A stretch of 64,000 nucleotides of DNA from positions 1 through 64,000 of the forward strand of contig CAJJBJ010000002.1 in assembly GCA_905182455.1 (NCBI GenBank), written 5' to 3'. How positions within the stretch are numbered: the first letter of the stretch is position 1; the number at the start of each line of letters is the position of its first letter. The DNA is from an uncultured Planktomarina sp. GTDB lineage: Bacteria; Pseudomonadota; Alphaproteobacteria; Rhodobacterales; Rhodobacteraceae. Of the stretch, positions 27,981-39,258 are shown one piece after another. A program made the position numbers and the translations under genes. The notes under the pieces are model-generated. The model had not been told where the DNA came from. It did no database searches and saw only the letters and a program-made list of their open reading frames with translations.

Positions 27981-28462
27981 AAAAATTGATGATTGCCGCG
28001 GCGCTTTGCACGTTTGGCGGGATGGCACAGGCGCAAAGTAGCCTCCCACAAGAGCATATCAACGCTATGGCCTGTCTTGAGAACATGGGAACCAGCACAA
28101 GTTGGAACCAATGTTTGGGTTTGATTTTTGCACCTTGCGTGACGGATGAGGTTGGGTCTGAGACCCATGTGGCCTGTTTGCAGGTGCAGCGAGAGGATTG
28201 GACTGCCAGCATGCAGCTGTTGCAAACTGATGTGACCGACGCGATCACCTTGAAATCCGCTGAAGATTTAACAGAAATTTTAAGTGGTTGGATCAATTAT
28301 GTTTCGCAAAAATGCCAAACCGTTGAAGACGCAGCTGATAATTCTGCCCTGGCGGCCAAGCAATTGGGCTGCCAAATCACTGAACTTGCAGGACTTAGCG
28401 GTGAGTATGCTGCCTGTTTGGAAGGTCGTTCCACGGCTGACTACTGCGTATTGAAAGACTAG
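27977..28462 (+). CDS. Small secreted cysteine-rich protein, function unknown
   Basis: A 161-residue protein with a clear signal peptide ([19 protein letters not shown], cleavage after AQA). The mature part has about eight cysteines, probably disulfide-bonded in the periplasm. I do not recognise a named family; the spacing of Cys and hydrophobic helices recalls small DUF1311/lysozyme-inhibitor-like proteins, but that is weak. Its ATG overlaps the ivd stop codon (ATGA), so it is translated with the leucine operon. Why an exported protein sits there is unexplained. Confidence 0.7.
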   Translation: MKKLMIAAALCTFGGMAQAQSSLPQEHINAMACLENMGTSTSWNQCLGLIFAPCVTDEVGSETHVACLQVQREDWTASMQLLQTDVTDAITLKSAEDLTEILSGWINYVSQKCQTVEDAADNSALAAKQLGCQITELAGLSGEYAACLEGRSTADYCVLKD

Positions 28463-28474
28463 GGGGCGGCTACG

Positions 28475-30063
28475 ATGCATGATCCGAAATCCTCCCATAA
28501 TAATACGCTCCGCCGCGCGCAGCCCATCTTGCAGCACTAAAGCGTGTGCAACAGGCGGCCTTTGCGGCGGCACAGGGGGGCGGTGAAAAATCACGAGCGC
28601 GTCATGAGGGGCGAGGCAAGATGTTGCCGCGAGACCGTGTGGCCAACCTCTTTGATCCGGGCAGCTCCTTTCTCGAAATCGGTGCCACTGCAGCGCATGG
28701 CATGTATGACGGTGCTGCGCCCTGCGCCGGACTAATTGCGGGCATCGGTCAGGTGCATGGCCGCGATGTTATGGTCATCTGCAATGATGCCACTGTGAAG
28801 GGCGGGACCTATTACCCTTTGACCGTTAAAAAACACCTGCGCGCTCAAGAAATTGCGCAAGATTGCAATTTGCCAGTGGTGTCGCTTGTCGACAGTGGCG
28901 GGGCCAATCTACCCAATCAAGACGAAGTCTTTCCCGACCGGGACCACTTTGGACGTATTTTTTACAATCAAGCACAGATGTCCGCCAAAGGTATCGCGCA
29001 AATTGCTGTGGTCATGGGGTCTTGCACCGCGGGTGGGGCCTATGTGCCGGCCATGGCGGATGTCTCGATCATCGTCAAAAAGCAAGGCACGATCTTTCTC
29101 GCGGGCCCGCCTTTGGTCAAAGCGGCCACCGGCGAGATTGTCACGGCTGAAGATTTGGGCGGCGCTGATGTGCACACGCGATTGTCCGGCGTTGCGGATT
29201 ATTTGGCCGAGGATGACGCGCATGCGTTGGCTTTAGCGCGCGAAGCGGTGCGGCATTTGCAGCCGGCTGTGGCTCAACCAACTCGAGGAGCTTCTGTAGC
29301 GGCTTCAGACATGGAGGATCTGTTTGACGTGATCCCGGCTGACCTCACCACCCCCTATGATATTCGTGAGGTGATCTCGCGGGTGGTGGACGGCGGCAAG
29401 TTTGATGAATTTAAAGCCCTGTTTGGCACCACATTGGTCACAGGCTTTGCCCATATTGAGGGCATGGCTGTGGGCATCGTGGCTAACAACGGGGTGTTGT
29501 TCTCTGAGGCTGCCCAAAAGGGTGCACATTTTATAGAGCTGTGCAGTCAACGCAAAACACCGTTGATTTTCTTGCAAAACATCACTGGCTTTATGGTTGG
29601 CCAGAAATACGAAAATGAAGGTATTGCACGCCACGGCGCCAAGATGGTGACGGCTGTGGCCTGTACCTCTGTGCCCAAAATCACAATGATTGTGGGAGGC
29701 AGCTATGGGGCGGGCAACTACGGCATGGCGGGCCGTGCCTTTCAGCCGCGTTTTCTGTGGACATGGCCGACATCGCGCACAGCAGTGATGGGCGGGCCAC
29801 AGGCTGCGGGGGTTTTGGCCACGGTCAAACGTGACACCATTGAACGCGCCGGAGACAGCTGGAGTGCTTCGCAAGAGGCGGCGTTTAAGCAGCCGACATT
29901 GGATATGTTCGAAATCCAATCTGATCCGCTCTACGCCAGTGCGCGGCTTTGGGATGATGGGGTGATTGATCCGCGTGACAGCAGAAAAGTTTTAGCTTTG
30001 TCGCTACGTGCGGCGTTGAACTCCCCAATTGAAGAAACAAAATTTGGCGTCTTTAGGATGTAA
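28475..30063 (+). CDS. mccB: Methylcrotonyl-CoA carboxylase, carboxyltransferase (beta) subunit, 5' frameshift
   Basis: Beta subunit of 3-methylcrotonyl-CoA carboxylase, which transfers CO2 from biotin to methylcrotonyl-CoA. The ORF from 28546 has the core: [65 protein letters not shown] and [15 protein letters not shown]. The true N-terminus [10 protein letters not shown] begins at 28475 in another frame and breaks near 28517-28527; restoring one base gives ...[17 protein letters not shown]. As given, translation from 28475 stops at 28538-28540. A GTG at 28546 would give a protein short by about 24 residues, which might still fold. Partner gene is mccA. Confidence 0.9.
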
Positions 30064-30539
30064 TGATGAACAACGAATCTGATACAACTCTTACCCAACC
30101 GGACAGCTTTGGCCGTCATTGGGTCTATGTGAGCGAGGCGCAGGTGCGCGGCCATGCGAAGGGCCATTTTGGCCTTGTGATTTGGCTCATATGCCTTTGG
30201 TTTGTGTGTGTCGGTGGGCTGGAAATTGTGCTGGGCAGCAGCACATCCTTACCACGTTTGGCCTATGGTTTGGCCTTGTTTGCCACTGGGGCAGGTTTGA
30301 TTGTCCGCAACCGTCTGGCTTATTTGGCGGCTCTTTTTGTGCCGATGATCTTTCTCATTCGGTTTTTCAGTCAGGCAACTGGTTATGGGATCGTTACCAT
30401 CAGCCCGGCGCAATATTATGATCTGATAAACGCTTTGGTGACTGTGGGTCTGTGCTTTTATATGTTTGAGGGGGATCGCCCCAATTTCATATTTCGCCGT
30501 CGCTACCGCAGTTACCGTGCTGAAAGTGAGCTGAAATGA
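30063..30539 (+). CDS. Small four-helix membrane protein, function unknown
   Basis: A 158-residue protein with a hydrophilic N-terminus of about 35 residues, four predicted TM helices (about 37-58, 66-84, 88-107, 122-138) and a basic C-terminal tail (RRRYRSYRAE). No family is recognised. It overlaps mccB (TAATG) and mccA (ATGA), so it is tightly built into the leucine operon between the two carboxylase subunit genes. A role in isovalerate/leucine uptake or membrane association is only a guess. Confidence 0.65.
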   Translation: MMNNESDTTLTQPDSFGRHWVYVSEAQVRGHAKGHFGLVIWLICLWFVCVGGLEIVLGSSTSLPRLAYGLALFATGAGLIVRNRLAYLAALFVPMIFLIRFFSQATGYGIVTISPAQYYDLINALVTVGLCFYMFEGDRPNFIFRRRYRSYRAESELK

Positions 30540-32482
30540 TCCGTAAACTGCTGATTGCCAACCGCGGCGAAATTGCTTGCCGTATTGCGCGCACAGCTGC
30601 AGAGATGGGCATTGAAACCCTTGCGATTACCTCTGACGCGGATGCGCAGGCCATGCATGTTTTGGCCTGTGATGATGTGGTGTATTTGGGTGGCAATACG
30701 CCAGAGGAGAGCTACCTCCGTGGCGAGGATATTATTGCCGCGGGCCGGGCACGCGGTGCGGATGCCATTCACCCGGGCTATGGTTTTTTGTCCGAAGACC
30801 CTGAGTTTGCGCAGGCGGTGATCGATGCGGGCTTGATCTGGGTCGGGCCTCCGCCCTCCGCCATTCGGGCAATGGGTTTAAAGGATTCGGCCAAGGTTTT
30901 GATGCAGGCGGCAAATGTGCCGGTTGTACCGGGCTATCATGAGGCGGATCAGTCTCTGGATGTGTTGCAGCAGGCAGCGCAGGACATTGGCTACCCCGTG
31001 TTGATCAAAGCGGTGGCTGGCGGCGGCGGTAAGGGTATGCGCTTGGTTGAGCAGGCCCATGACTTTGCGGCGCATTTGGCCTCAGCGCAATCTGAAGCCC
31101 GCAACGCCTTTGGCAATGACCACGTGTTGGTGGAGAAGTTCATATCAAACCCCCGCCACATTGAAATACAAGTTTTTGGCGATGGCGAAACCTCGGTGCA
31201 TCTTTACGAGCGCGATTGCTCCTTGCAGCGCCGCCATCAAAAAGTTGTGGAAGAGGCGCCTGCGCCCCATATGCCGGATGCGGTGCGTGACGCGATGAGC
31301 CGTGCTGCGGTGCGGGCGGCAGAGGCGATTGGGTATAGCAGTGCTGGCACGGTAGAATTCATTGTCGACGGCAGCTGACCTTTGACCGCCGAAAGTTTTT
31401 TTTTCATGGAAATGAACACAAGGTTGCAGGTCGAACATCCTGTCACCGAAGAAATTCTGGGACTGGACTTGGTGGCTTGGCAGCTGCGCGTGGCCGCCGG
31501 TGAGCTATTGCCAAAACAGCAATCTGAGATTTTTACGCGGGGGCATTCCATTGAGGTACGCCTCTACGCGGAAGATCCACAGGTGGAATTTCTGCCCTCA
31601 ATCGGGACGCTACATCAATTGGCCTTTGGGCCGGGGCTGCGGGTGGATACTGGTGTTAAAACCGGCGGTGTGGTTAGCCCATTTTATGATCCGATGATCG
31701 CCAAGCTGATCGCCACCGGGCCAGATCGCGCCACCGCTTTGCAGCGCTTGCTGCGCGGGTTGAGATTGACGCAAATCGCCGGTGTCAAAACCAACCGCGA
31801 TTTCTTGATAGCCCTGTTGCAGCATCCTGAATTCGTGGCGGGTCATTTTGACACTGGCCTTATTGGCCGCGATTTGTCGAGCTTGACTGACGTGCTGACC
31901 CCAAGCCCCGAGGACTGGGCCTTAGCAGCCCTTGCCGCGATGGACCTGCCTGCGCCCGGCCCTGAGGCGGCTTTGCAGGGGTTCACTCTGTTCATACCGC
32001 TGCGCCAGCAGATGATCTTGACATGCCAAGATGAGACAAAACGTCTTCAAGTAAGCCTAAATGGCCTGCATGCTTCAGTCGTGGTTGAGGCAGAAACTGT
32101 GTCTTTACTGCGGGGCGCCAAAGGATGGTGCGTTGTAGGGTCGCCACAGACCACAGCGATTTTTGCCGCGCGCAAAGTCTATGTATTCTCGGCGCAAACA
32201 TTCGTGTTTGAGTGCCTCGACCCGCTGGATCGCACTGCTTTGGTTGAAAACGATGGGGCAATCGTTGCGCCAATGCCGGGATTGGTGAAACAGGTTTTTG
32301 TCAGCAATGGCCAAAAGGTTGTGGAGGGGGATCCTATTGTGGTGCTGGAAGCGATGAAGATGCAGCATACTCTGCGGGCCGCGGAGGCGGGCCAAGTGCA
32401 GCAGTTGACAGTCCAAGAAAATACACAAGTGGATGCGGGGCAGGTGATGGCTGTGATTATACCGTCTGATAAGGGTGAATGA
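30536..32482 (+). CDS. mccA: Methylcrotonyl-CoA carboxylase, biotin (alpha) subunit, in-frame TGA
   Basis: Biotin-containing subunit of methylcrotonyl-CoA carboxylase. The biotin carboxylase part has KLLIANRGEIACRIARTA, HPGYGFLSE, the glycine-rich GGGGKGMRLV and ERDCSLQRRHQKVVEEAP. The C-terminal biotinyl domain carries VLEAMKMQHTLRA. The frame is interrupted by TGA at 31376-31378, where the family has a Gly (VDGS-x-PL), so GGA to TGA is the simplest explanation. Reading continues in the same frame with MEMNTRLQVEHPVTEE. As written, the product would lose its active site half and biotin domain. Confidence 0.9.
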
Positions 32483-33348
32483 TGTCCAAAATAGTTGAAA
32501 TTTTTGAAGTTGGGCCCCGTGACGGCTTACAAAATGAGCCGGTGTTTATTGCCTTGGCTGATAAGATTGCTTTGACTGAGGCTTTGGCGCGCACGGGCCT
32601 TCCAAGAATTGAGTGCGCCAGTTTCGTTAGCCCAAAATGGGTGCCCCAAATGGTCGACTGTGCGGCGGTTGTCACTGGCATAACGCCGGATTTGGCAGAG
32701 CTCTATGCTCTGGCCCCCAATACGCGGGTTTGCAGGACGCTCTGCAAACCCCAGTTCAAGGCATCTGCGTATTTATTGCCGCAACAGAGGGCTTTAGCCG
32801 GGCCAATACGAATATATCTTTGGCCGGAGCGGTCGAGCGGGTGCAAGCCTTGATCAGTGAGTTCAAAAACAACACATCGGGCGCTAGTCAGATTGCGCGG
32901 GTATATATCTTGCGTGACGGAATGCCCCTATGATGGGGCGGTTGATCCCTCCGAAGTTGCGCGTTTGGCAGAAATACTCCATCGGGCGGGCTGCGATGAA
33001 GTCTCTTTGGGCGATACCATTGGCACTGCGCATCCTGAACAGGTGGCCAAAATGCTTGAGGCGGTGGTGCAAGTGGTGCCCGCAGACCTGTTGGCGGGTC
33101 ATTATCACGATACGGCTGGCCGAGCCTTGGAAAATATTGATGTGTCGCTTGAGTATGGTTTGCGGATCTTTGATGCCTCGATTGCCGGGTTGGGGGGCTG
33201 TCCCTATGCGCCGGGGGCCAAGGGCAATGTGGACACTGAAAAGGTCTATGATCATCTGATCGCGCAGGGCTATGATATTTTGGGAACTCCAGACCGTGGG
33301 GCCTTGGCGGATGTGGCGCAATTGGCGCGCAAAATCGTTGGGCGATAA
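32482..33348 (+). pseudogene. mvaB: Hydroxymethylglutaryl-CoA lyase with two frameshifts
   Basis: HMG-CoA lyase, which splits HMG-CoA to acetoacetate and acetyl-CoA, the last step of leucine degradation. The N-terminus has the catalytic EVGPRDGLQNEP; the C-terminal part has VSLGDTIGTAHP, GHYHDTAGRALENI and GLGGCPYAPGAKGN with the catalytic Cys. The middle (ATEGFSRANTNISLAGAVERV) is in a different frame. One missing G in CGGG at 32725-32728 moves the frame out, and one extra base near 32890-32900 moves it back. Between them lies a stop at 32851-32853. Both lesions must be repaired to make the enzyme. Confidence 0.88.
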
Positions 33349-33351
33349 GGC

Positions 33352-34134
33352 ATGCAGTTTGACACAGTTCACAGTGAAACCGATGGGCGCGGCGTCTGTA
33401 CAGTTTGGTTAAACCGTCCTGGCAAGCACAATGCCATGTCTGAGCAGATGATTGCCGAGCTGAGCGCTTTGGCTGCTGACTTGCGAGAAAGCGCCGTGCG
33501 GGTGGTTGTTCTGGCGGCCCGCGGCCCCAGCTTTTGTGCTGGCGGTGACCTAAAGTGGATGCAGGCGCAAATGATTGCTGACGCTCCAACACGGGCGGCC
33601 GCGGCGAGGGCTTTGGCGATGATGTTGCAGGCTTGGAACACCCTGCCGCAACCGGTGATTGGCCGTATTCACGGGAATGCCTTTGGCGGTGGTGTTGGAT
33701 TGACCGCAATCTGCGATGTGGCTGTTGGCGTTGAAGGGGCTTTGATGGGGTTGACGGAGACCAAGCTTGGCTTGATTCCCGCCACGATTGGCCCTTATGT
33801 GATAGCACGCATGGGGGAGGCCTCTGCGCGCCGTGTGTTTATGTCGTCCCGCCGGTTTTCAGCGCAAGAAGCTGAAAAGCTTAGTCTTTTGACCTATGTG
33901 GTGACGCAAGATAGGCTTGATGCGGCCGTTGCGGCAGAAGTTGAACCCTATTTGATCTGTGCGCCGGGCGCGGTTGCTGCGGCAAAATCTTTGGTGCGCG
34001 CCTTGGGCCCCAAGATCGACTCACAGACCATTGAAATGACAATTTCTGCGCTTGTGACCCAATGGGAAGGCGACGAGGCAGGGCAGGGCATTGCCGCCTT
34101 TTTTGCTAAATCCCCCCCCCCTTGGGCTATTTGA
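33352..34134 (+). CDS. liuC: Enoyl-CoA hydratase family, probable methylglutaconyl-CoA hydratase
   Basis: A crotonase-fold enzyme of 260 residues. The oxyanion-hole motifs are SFCAGGDLKWM and GNAFGGGVGL, and the catalytic-Glu region is LTETKLGLIPATIGPYV. Its position after mccA and mvaB assigns it to hydration of 3-methylglutaconyl-CoA to HMG-CoA. The last codons contain a C10 run (34112-34121) encoding SPPPW. It is the final gene of the operon; the frame is intact. Confidence 0.9.
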   Translation: MQFDTVHSETDGRGVCTVWLNRPGKHNAMSEQMIAELSALAADLRESAVRVVVLAARGPSFCAGGDLKWMQAQMIADAPTRAAAARALAMMLQAWNTLPQPVIGRIHGNAFGGGVGLTAICDVAVGVEGALMGLTETKLGLIPATIGPYVIARMGEASARRVFMSSRRFSAQEAEKLSLLTYVVTQDRLDAAVAAEVEPYLICAPGAVAAAKSLVRALGPKIDSQTIEMTISALVTQWEGDEAGQGIAAFFAKSPPPWAI

Positions 34135-34190
34135 TCCCAGAGAGTGGATAAAATTTCCCAGTCACGGACTATGAATGCGTAATCGGGGCG

Positions 34191-34219
34191 TTGACCCTTT
34201 AGGGCGTGAGGCGTAGTAG
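34191..34219 (+). promoter_or_regulatory. Candidate promoter of the nuo operon
   Basis: In the 128-bp gap before nuoA, TTGACC (34191-34196) and TAGTAG (34214-34219) are separated by 17 bp. The -35 matches consensus well, the -10 poorly (3 of 6). Position and spacing make it the best housekeeping-promoter candidate for the operon, but it is weak evidence. Confidence 0.35.
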
Positions 34220-34253
34220 ATGCTCCAAGATGTGCTAAAGAAGGCGCAAGTAA

Positions 34254-35153
<900 letters not shown>

Positions 35154-35156
35154 ACC

Positions 35157-35363
35157 ATGACTAATAAACTTGGTTCAGTTGTATCGTTAGAGAGTGGTGG
35201 GCCGTTAATGACGGTTGGAGAGTTGGGCAAACATTCCGATGCGCGCTGCTCTTTGTTTGTGGATCAAGCGGTCGAGCGTGAATGGTTCGCGTTGATCGCG
35301 CTGCAGCCGCAAGATGTGTCCAAATCGGGCTTATCTTCTGGCGCTAGGAAAGTTTTGAAATGA
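35157..35363 (+). CDS. DUF2158-like (YodC-type) small protein
   Basis: A 68-residue protein with the DUF2158 pattern: a hydrophobic strand, [13 protein letters not shown], a Cys-containing strand (CSLFVD) and a hydrophobic close (WFALIALQP). The family is a small beta-barrel of unknown function. It lies 3 nt after nuoB and overlaps nuoC by 4 nt, so it is co-translated with the complex I subunits. The KSGGP core found in most relatives is ESGGP here. A structural or assembly role in complex I is only suggested by position. Confidence 0.7.
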   Translation: MTNKLGSVVSLESGGPLMTVGELGKHSDARCSLFVDQAVEREWFALIALQPQDVSKSGLSSGARKVLK

Positions 35364-35971
35364 CGCAGGCAATGCAAGAACTGGGCGCCCTGATTGCGGC
35401 TAAACGGCCTGATTGTGTTTTGGCTTATGATGTAAGCTTTGATGAGTTGAACATTGATGTGGTCCCTTCAAATATCGTGGGGCTGATTGAGTTTTTGAAA
35501 TCGGATCGAAGCTGCCGTTTTTCAAGTTTGGTGGATATCACGGCGGTGGATTACCCTGGACGCGAAAAACGCTTCGAAGTGGTCTATCATCTGTTGAGCA
35601 TGTATCAAAACCACCGTGTGCGCCTGCGCATGTCGGTCCGTGAGGACGACATGGTTGCGTCAATCATTGAAGTGCACCCATCAGCCAATTGGTTTGAGCG
35701 CGAAGTTTTTGACATGTTCGGCATTTTGTTCACTGGTCACCCTGATTTGCGGCGTTTATTGACGGATTATGGCTTTCGTGGTCATCCGCTTCGCAAGGAT
35801 TTCCCGACTACTGGCTATACTGAGTTGCGCTATGACGAGGCGGAAAAGCGGGTGGTTTACGAACCTGTGTCTCTGGTCCAAGAATATCGACAGTTTGATT
35901 TTATGTCACCCTGGGAAGGGGCTAAATATGTGCTTCCCGGTGATGATAAAACTGATGAGGCCAAGGGCTAA
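35360..35971 (+). CDS. nuoC: NADH-quinone oxidoreductase subunit C
   Basis: The 30-kDa complex I subunit (203 aa) that packs against NuoD in the connecting arm. The family signature ERE(V)FDMFGI is present in [31 protein letters not shown], followed by GHPLRKDFP. It is a separate gene, not fused to nuoD. Overlaps the preceding DUF2158-like gene by 4 nt. Confidence 0.96.
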   Translation: MTQAMQELGALIAAKRPDCVLAYDVSFDELNIDVVPSNIVGLIEFLKSDRSCRFSSLVDITAVDYPGREKRFEVVYHLLSMYQNHRVRLRMSVREDDMVASIIEVHPSANWFEREVFDMFGILFTGHPDLRRLLTDYGFRGHPLRKDFPTTGYTELRYDEAEKRVVYEPVSLVQEYRQFDFMSPWEGAKYVLPGDDKTDEAKG

Positions 35972-35974
35972 AGC

Positions 35975-36930
35975 ATGGCTGATCCAAACCTTTTGATATG
36001 TGTAGGAGCGACCAAGGCGGGAACGTCTTGGCTGTATCGCTATTTGCATGATCATGAGGAATGCCACGTGCGCTCGGTCAAAGAATACGTTACTATTTTT
36101 CAACCCTTCATGCGCGTAATTTGATGCTAGCAATTGATGGCTATTTCTGCCTCAATTCGCGACTGTGACGCCCAATTTGTTGAGGCTGAAGCGGCTCGAT
36201 AACGTTAGTAAAATGTTGGCATTGGGTCGCAAGATTGACGATATGACGGCGCTTATGGCGGTGTTGTCAGGGTACCGGATCGCGAACAGTGCATATTTTA
36301 ACTATCAGGCACGCAGGCCGCACCGATGAGCCGGCGCTTCTGGATGTGACGCTGACCTACAGCTTTTTGGCTACTCCTCAAATTGAGCGTTTGGCGCAGC
36401 AGCTGCAGATACCTCTGAAAATTCTGCTTTTGATGCGTGATCCTATGGAACGTCTTTGGTCGCATGTCCGCATGCACGTCAAACGCACCCTGAGCGAAGG
36501 TCAAGTCTTTGTGGTCCTCTGCCAAGGTATTCTTGAGCCTATTCTTTTTGACAATGCTGAGGCGCATACTGTGAAGCGTGGCGATTATAAGACTAATATC
36601 GAGCGCTTTGATGCGGTATTTGACCGGACTGATTTCTACTGCGAGTTCGCGGAGAACTTAACTTGTGGGCCGCGATTAGCTGCGATGTGTCGATTTTTGG
36701 GTGTCACTGCCACTAGTCCAGCGAAAGCGAAGTCCGCACATCTGCACCTGCCTGCGCCTTTTCTAGAGGCGCTGCGTGGCTACGGGTTGCAATTTTTGAA
36801 AACACAACACGACTTTGTTGCCAAACATTTCGGAAGCTTGCCAGAGGCTTTACAAAAAAAACTGGGAGATTTTAGCGTGATCAAACAAAACATAAATGGC
36901 TATTATTATAGCCAAGAAGGTGGTGCATAA
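35975..36930 (+). pseudogene. Sulfotransferase family pseudogene inside the nuo operon
   Basis: Remnant of a PAPS-dependent sulfotransferase of about 310 residues. The N-terminus LLICVGATKAGTSWLYRYL has the 5'-phosphosulfate loop. The frame fails after SVKEY (near 36080) and continues one frame over as STLHARNLMLAIDG. After further stops and a shift near 36300, the 3'-phosphate motif LLLMRDPMERLWSHVRMH and the C-terminal half are intact to a TAA that overlaps the nuoD start (TAATG). At least two frameshifts and several stops make it non-functional as written. It sits between nuoC and nuoD, where no sulfotransferase is needed for complex I. Confidence 0.85.
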
Positions 36931-38141
36931 TGGACGGCTCCAATTTTGACGACGCTTTGACTGGTGAGCAAAAAATTCGTAATTTCAATATCAACTTTGG
37001 CCCACAGCACCCGGCAGCGCATGGTGTGTTGAGGCTGGTGTTGGAGTTGGACGGCGAGATCGTAGAACGTTGTGACCCGCATATTGGTCTGTTGCACCGC
37101 GGCACTGAGAAGCTGATGGAAAGCCGGACCTACCTGCAAAACCTGCCATATTTTGATCGACTGGATTATGTGGCGCCAATGAACCAAGAACATGCTTGGT
37201 GTCTGGCGATTGAAAAGCTGACAGGGACTGCTGTTCCACGGCGCGCCAGCCTGATCCGGGTATTGTACTCAGAGATTGGCCGGGTATTGAACCACCTGTT
37301 GAACGTGACTACTCAGGCCATGGATGTGGGCGCTATGACACCGCTGACTTGGGGCTTTGAAGAGCGCGAAAAGCTGATGATTTTTTATGAGCGGGCCTGT
37401 GGTGCGCGTCTGCACGCGGCCTATTTTCGTCCGGGTGGGGTCCATCAGGATCTGCCAGACCGTTTGGTGGATGATATCGAAGAGTGGGCGCATACTTTCC
37501 CAGCTGTTTTGAACGATATTGACACCATCCTGACTGAAAATCGGATTTTCAAACAGCGCAACGCCGATATTGGTGTGGTCACCGAAGATGACATCCAGAA
37601 GTTTGGCTTTAGCGGCGTTATGGTCCGGGGCTCGGGCTTTGCTTGGGATCTGCGCCGTTCACAGCCCTACGAATGCTATGATGAGTTCGAGTTCCAAATT
37701 CCGGTGGGTAAAAACGGCGATTGCTATGATCGTTACCTGTGCCGGATGGAAGAGATGCGCCAATCTGTGTCCATTATCAAACAATGTATCGGCAAGCTGC
37801 GCGAAACTCCGGGCGATGTTATGACCCGTGGCAAGTTGAGCCCGCCAAAACGTGGTGAGATGAAGCAGTCTATGGAAGCGCTGATTCATCACTTTAAGCT
37901 CTATACTGAGGGCTTTCACGTACCGGCTGGTGAGGTTTACGCGTCCGTTGAAGCGCCCAAAGGCGAATTTGGCGTTTACCTTGTGGCAGATGGCTCCAAC
38001 AAACCCTACCGCACGAAAATCCGTGCACCGGGATTTTTGCACCTGCAGGCGATGGATCACCTTTGCAAGGGCCACCAGCTCGCAGATGTGGCCGCAATCA
38101 TTGGCACGATGGATGTTGTGTTCGGAGAGATCGACAGATGA
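36930..38141 (+). CDS. nuoD: NADH-quinone oxidoreductase subunit D
   Basis: The 49-kDa complex I subunit (403 aa), which forms the quinone-binding cavity with NuoB. Motifs include [15 protein letters not shown] at the N-terminus (the quinone-contacting His region), [26 protein letters not shown] and the C-terminal [12 protein letters not shown]. Its start overlaps the end of the sulfotransferase remnant. A 66-nt gap follows before nuoE. Confidence 0.97.
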   Translation: MDGSNFDDALTGEQKIRNFNINFGPQHPAAHGVLRLVLELDGEIVERCDPHIGLLHRGTEKLMESRTYLQNLPYFDRLDYVAPMNQEHAWCLAIEKLTGTAVPRRASLIRVLYSEIGRVLNHLLNVTTQAMDVGAMTPLTWGFEEREKLMIFYERACGARLHAAYFRPGGVHQDLPDRLVDDIEEWAHTFPAVLNDIDTILTENRIFKQRNADIGVVTEDDIQKFGFSGVMVRGSGFAWDLRRSQPYECYDEFEFQIPVGKNGDCYDRYLCRMEEMRQSVSIIKQCIGKLRETPGDVMTRGKLSPPKRGEMKQSMEALIHHFKLYTEGFHVPAGEVYASVEAPKGEFGVYLVADGSNKPYRTKIRAPGFLHLQAMDHLCKGHQLADVAAIIGTMDVVFGEIDR

Positions 38142-38207
38142 CCTTCACAGCTGTTAAATCTGAAATCTTTTTTGCGTCTTTGAACGCTTAAATTACAGGG
38201 GCCACAT

Positions 38208-38972
38208 ATGCTTCGTCGTCTACATGCAGACCAACCCGCGTCTTTCGCTTTCACGCCCGCCAATCAGGCCTGGGCCGAAGCGCAAATGACCAAATTCCCG
38301 GAAGGCCGTCAGGCCAGCGCTGTGATCCCGCTGTTGTGGCGTGCTCAGGAGCAAGAGGGCTGGTTGTCGCGTCCGGCTTTGGAAGCTGTCGCCGATATGC
38401 TCGGCATGGCTTATATTCGGGTTTTGGAAGTTGCGACTTTCTACTTCATGTTTCAGCTTCAGCCGGTGGGTCAACTGGCGCATTTCCAGATTTGTGGCAC
38501 CACCACCTGTATGATTTGCGGCGCGGAGGATTTGATTTCGGTCTGCCAAGATAAAATTGCAGCCAAACCGCATGCCATCTCTGAAAATGGGATGTTCAGC
38601 TGGGAAGAGGTTGAGTGCCTTGGTGCCTGTGCCAACGCGCCGATGGTGCAGATTGGCAAAGATTACTATGAAGATCTCACTGCCGAGAAATTCTCAGCGC
38701 TGATTGATGATCTGGCCGCAGGCAAAGTGCCAACGCCGGGATCACAAAGCGGCCGCTATGCCGCTGAGCCTGCGGGCGGTTTGACCAGCTTGACAGACTA
38801 TGATGCTGGCAAAGCCACCTATAACGCTTCGGTTCAATTGGCAGTAGACTTGGGCGATACAGTCAAGCGGATTGACGGCACCGAAGTGCCTTTGTTTACT
38901 CCTTGGCTTGGCAAAGTGACCAAACCAAAGGCCAAACCTAAAGCCGCCAAACCGGTTAAAAAAGACGCATAG
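38208..38972 (+). CDS. nuoE: NADH-quinone oxidoreductase subunit E with C-terminal extension
   Basis: The 24-kDa complex I subunit carrying the 2Fe-2S cluster N1a. Ligands are [10 protein letters not shown] and [11 protein letters not shown], in a thioredoxin-like domain (about 90-170). Beyond the usual length there are about 75 extra residues, ending in an Ala/Lys/Pro-rich tail ([17 protein letters not shown]); such extensions are common in Rhodobacterales NuoE. Its N-terminus [17 protein letters not shown] is typical of the group. Confidence 0.96.
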   Translation: MLRRLHADQPASFAFTPANQAWAEAQMTKFPEGRQASAVIPLLWRAQEQEGWLSRPALEAVADMLGMAYIRVLEVATFYFMFQLQPVGQLAHFQICGTTTCMICGAEDLISVCQDKIAAKPHAISENGMFSWEEVECLGACANAPMVQIGKDYYEDLTAEKFSALIDDLAAGKVPTPGSQSGRYAAEPAGGLTSLTDYDAGKATYNASVQLAVDLGDTVKRIDGTEVPLFTPWLGKVTKPKAKPKAAKPVKKDA

Positions 38973-39025
38973 ACAATACAGCCGCTGAAGCGGTGCCGAT
39001 GAAACGACAAAGGATCTAACACAGA

Positions 39026-39253
39026 ATGCCCACGCAACACGATCATATCCAAGCAAAGAAGGGCCGCAATGCGAGTCTGGTGATTGCGGGATCCATGTTG
39101 GTCTGGCTGGGCATGCAATGGGCGGCAGTGGAGTTGAATATCTCCAGCCGTTATATGTTGTTGTTGGATTTGGCCGTGATGGCCGCAATGGTTTGGTCAC
39201 TGGTGGTGACTTTTCAAATTTGGCGCACGCGCCGCGATGCAGATAAAGGCTAA
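39026..39253 (+). CDS. DUF5337-like membrane protein of the nuo operon
   Basis: A 75-residue protein with two TM helices (about 17-35 and 44-64), an N-terminal [22 protein letters not shown] and a basic end [10 protein letters not shown]. It resembles the DUF5337 proteins that occupy this place between nuoE and nuoF in Rhodobacteraceae. Its function is unknown; conservation in the operon suggests an assembly or accessory role in complex I. Confidence 0.8.
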   Translation: MPTQHDHIQAKKGRNASLVIAGSMLVWLGMQWAAVELNISSRYMLLLDLAVMAAMVWSLVVTFQIWRTRRDADKG

Positions 39254-39258
39254 CTGAC

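Noticed and set aside
31376-31378. UGA recoding (selenocysteine or tryptophan) in mccA
   Set aside because: The family has glycine there, not Cys or Trp. TGA is used as a normal stop by intact genes in the window, and no SECIS-like context is evident.
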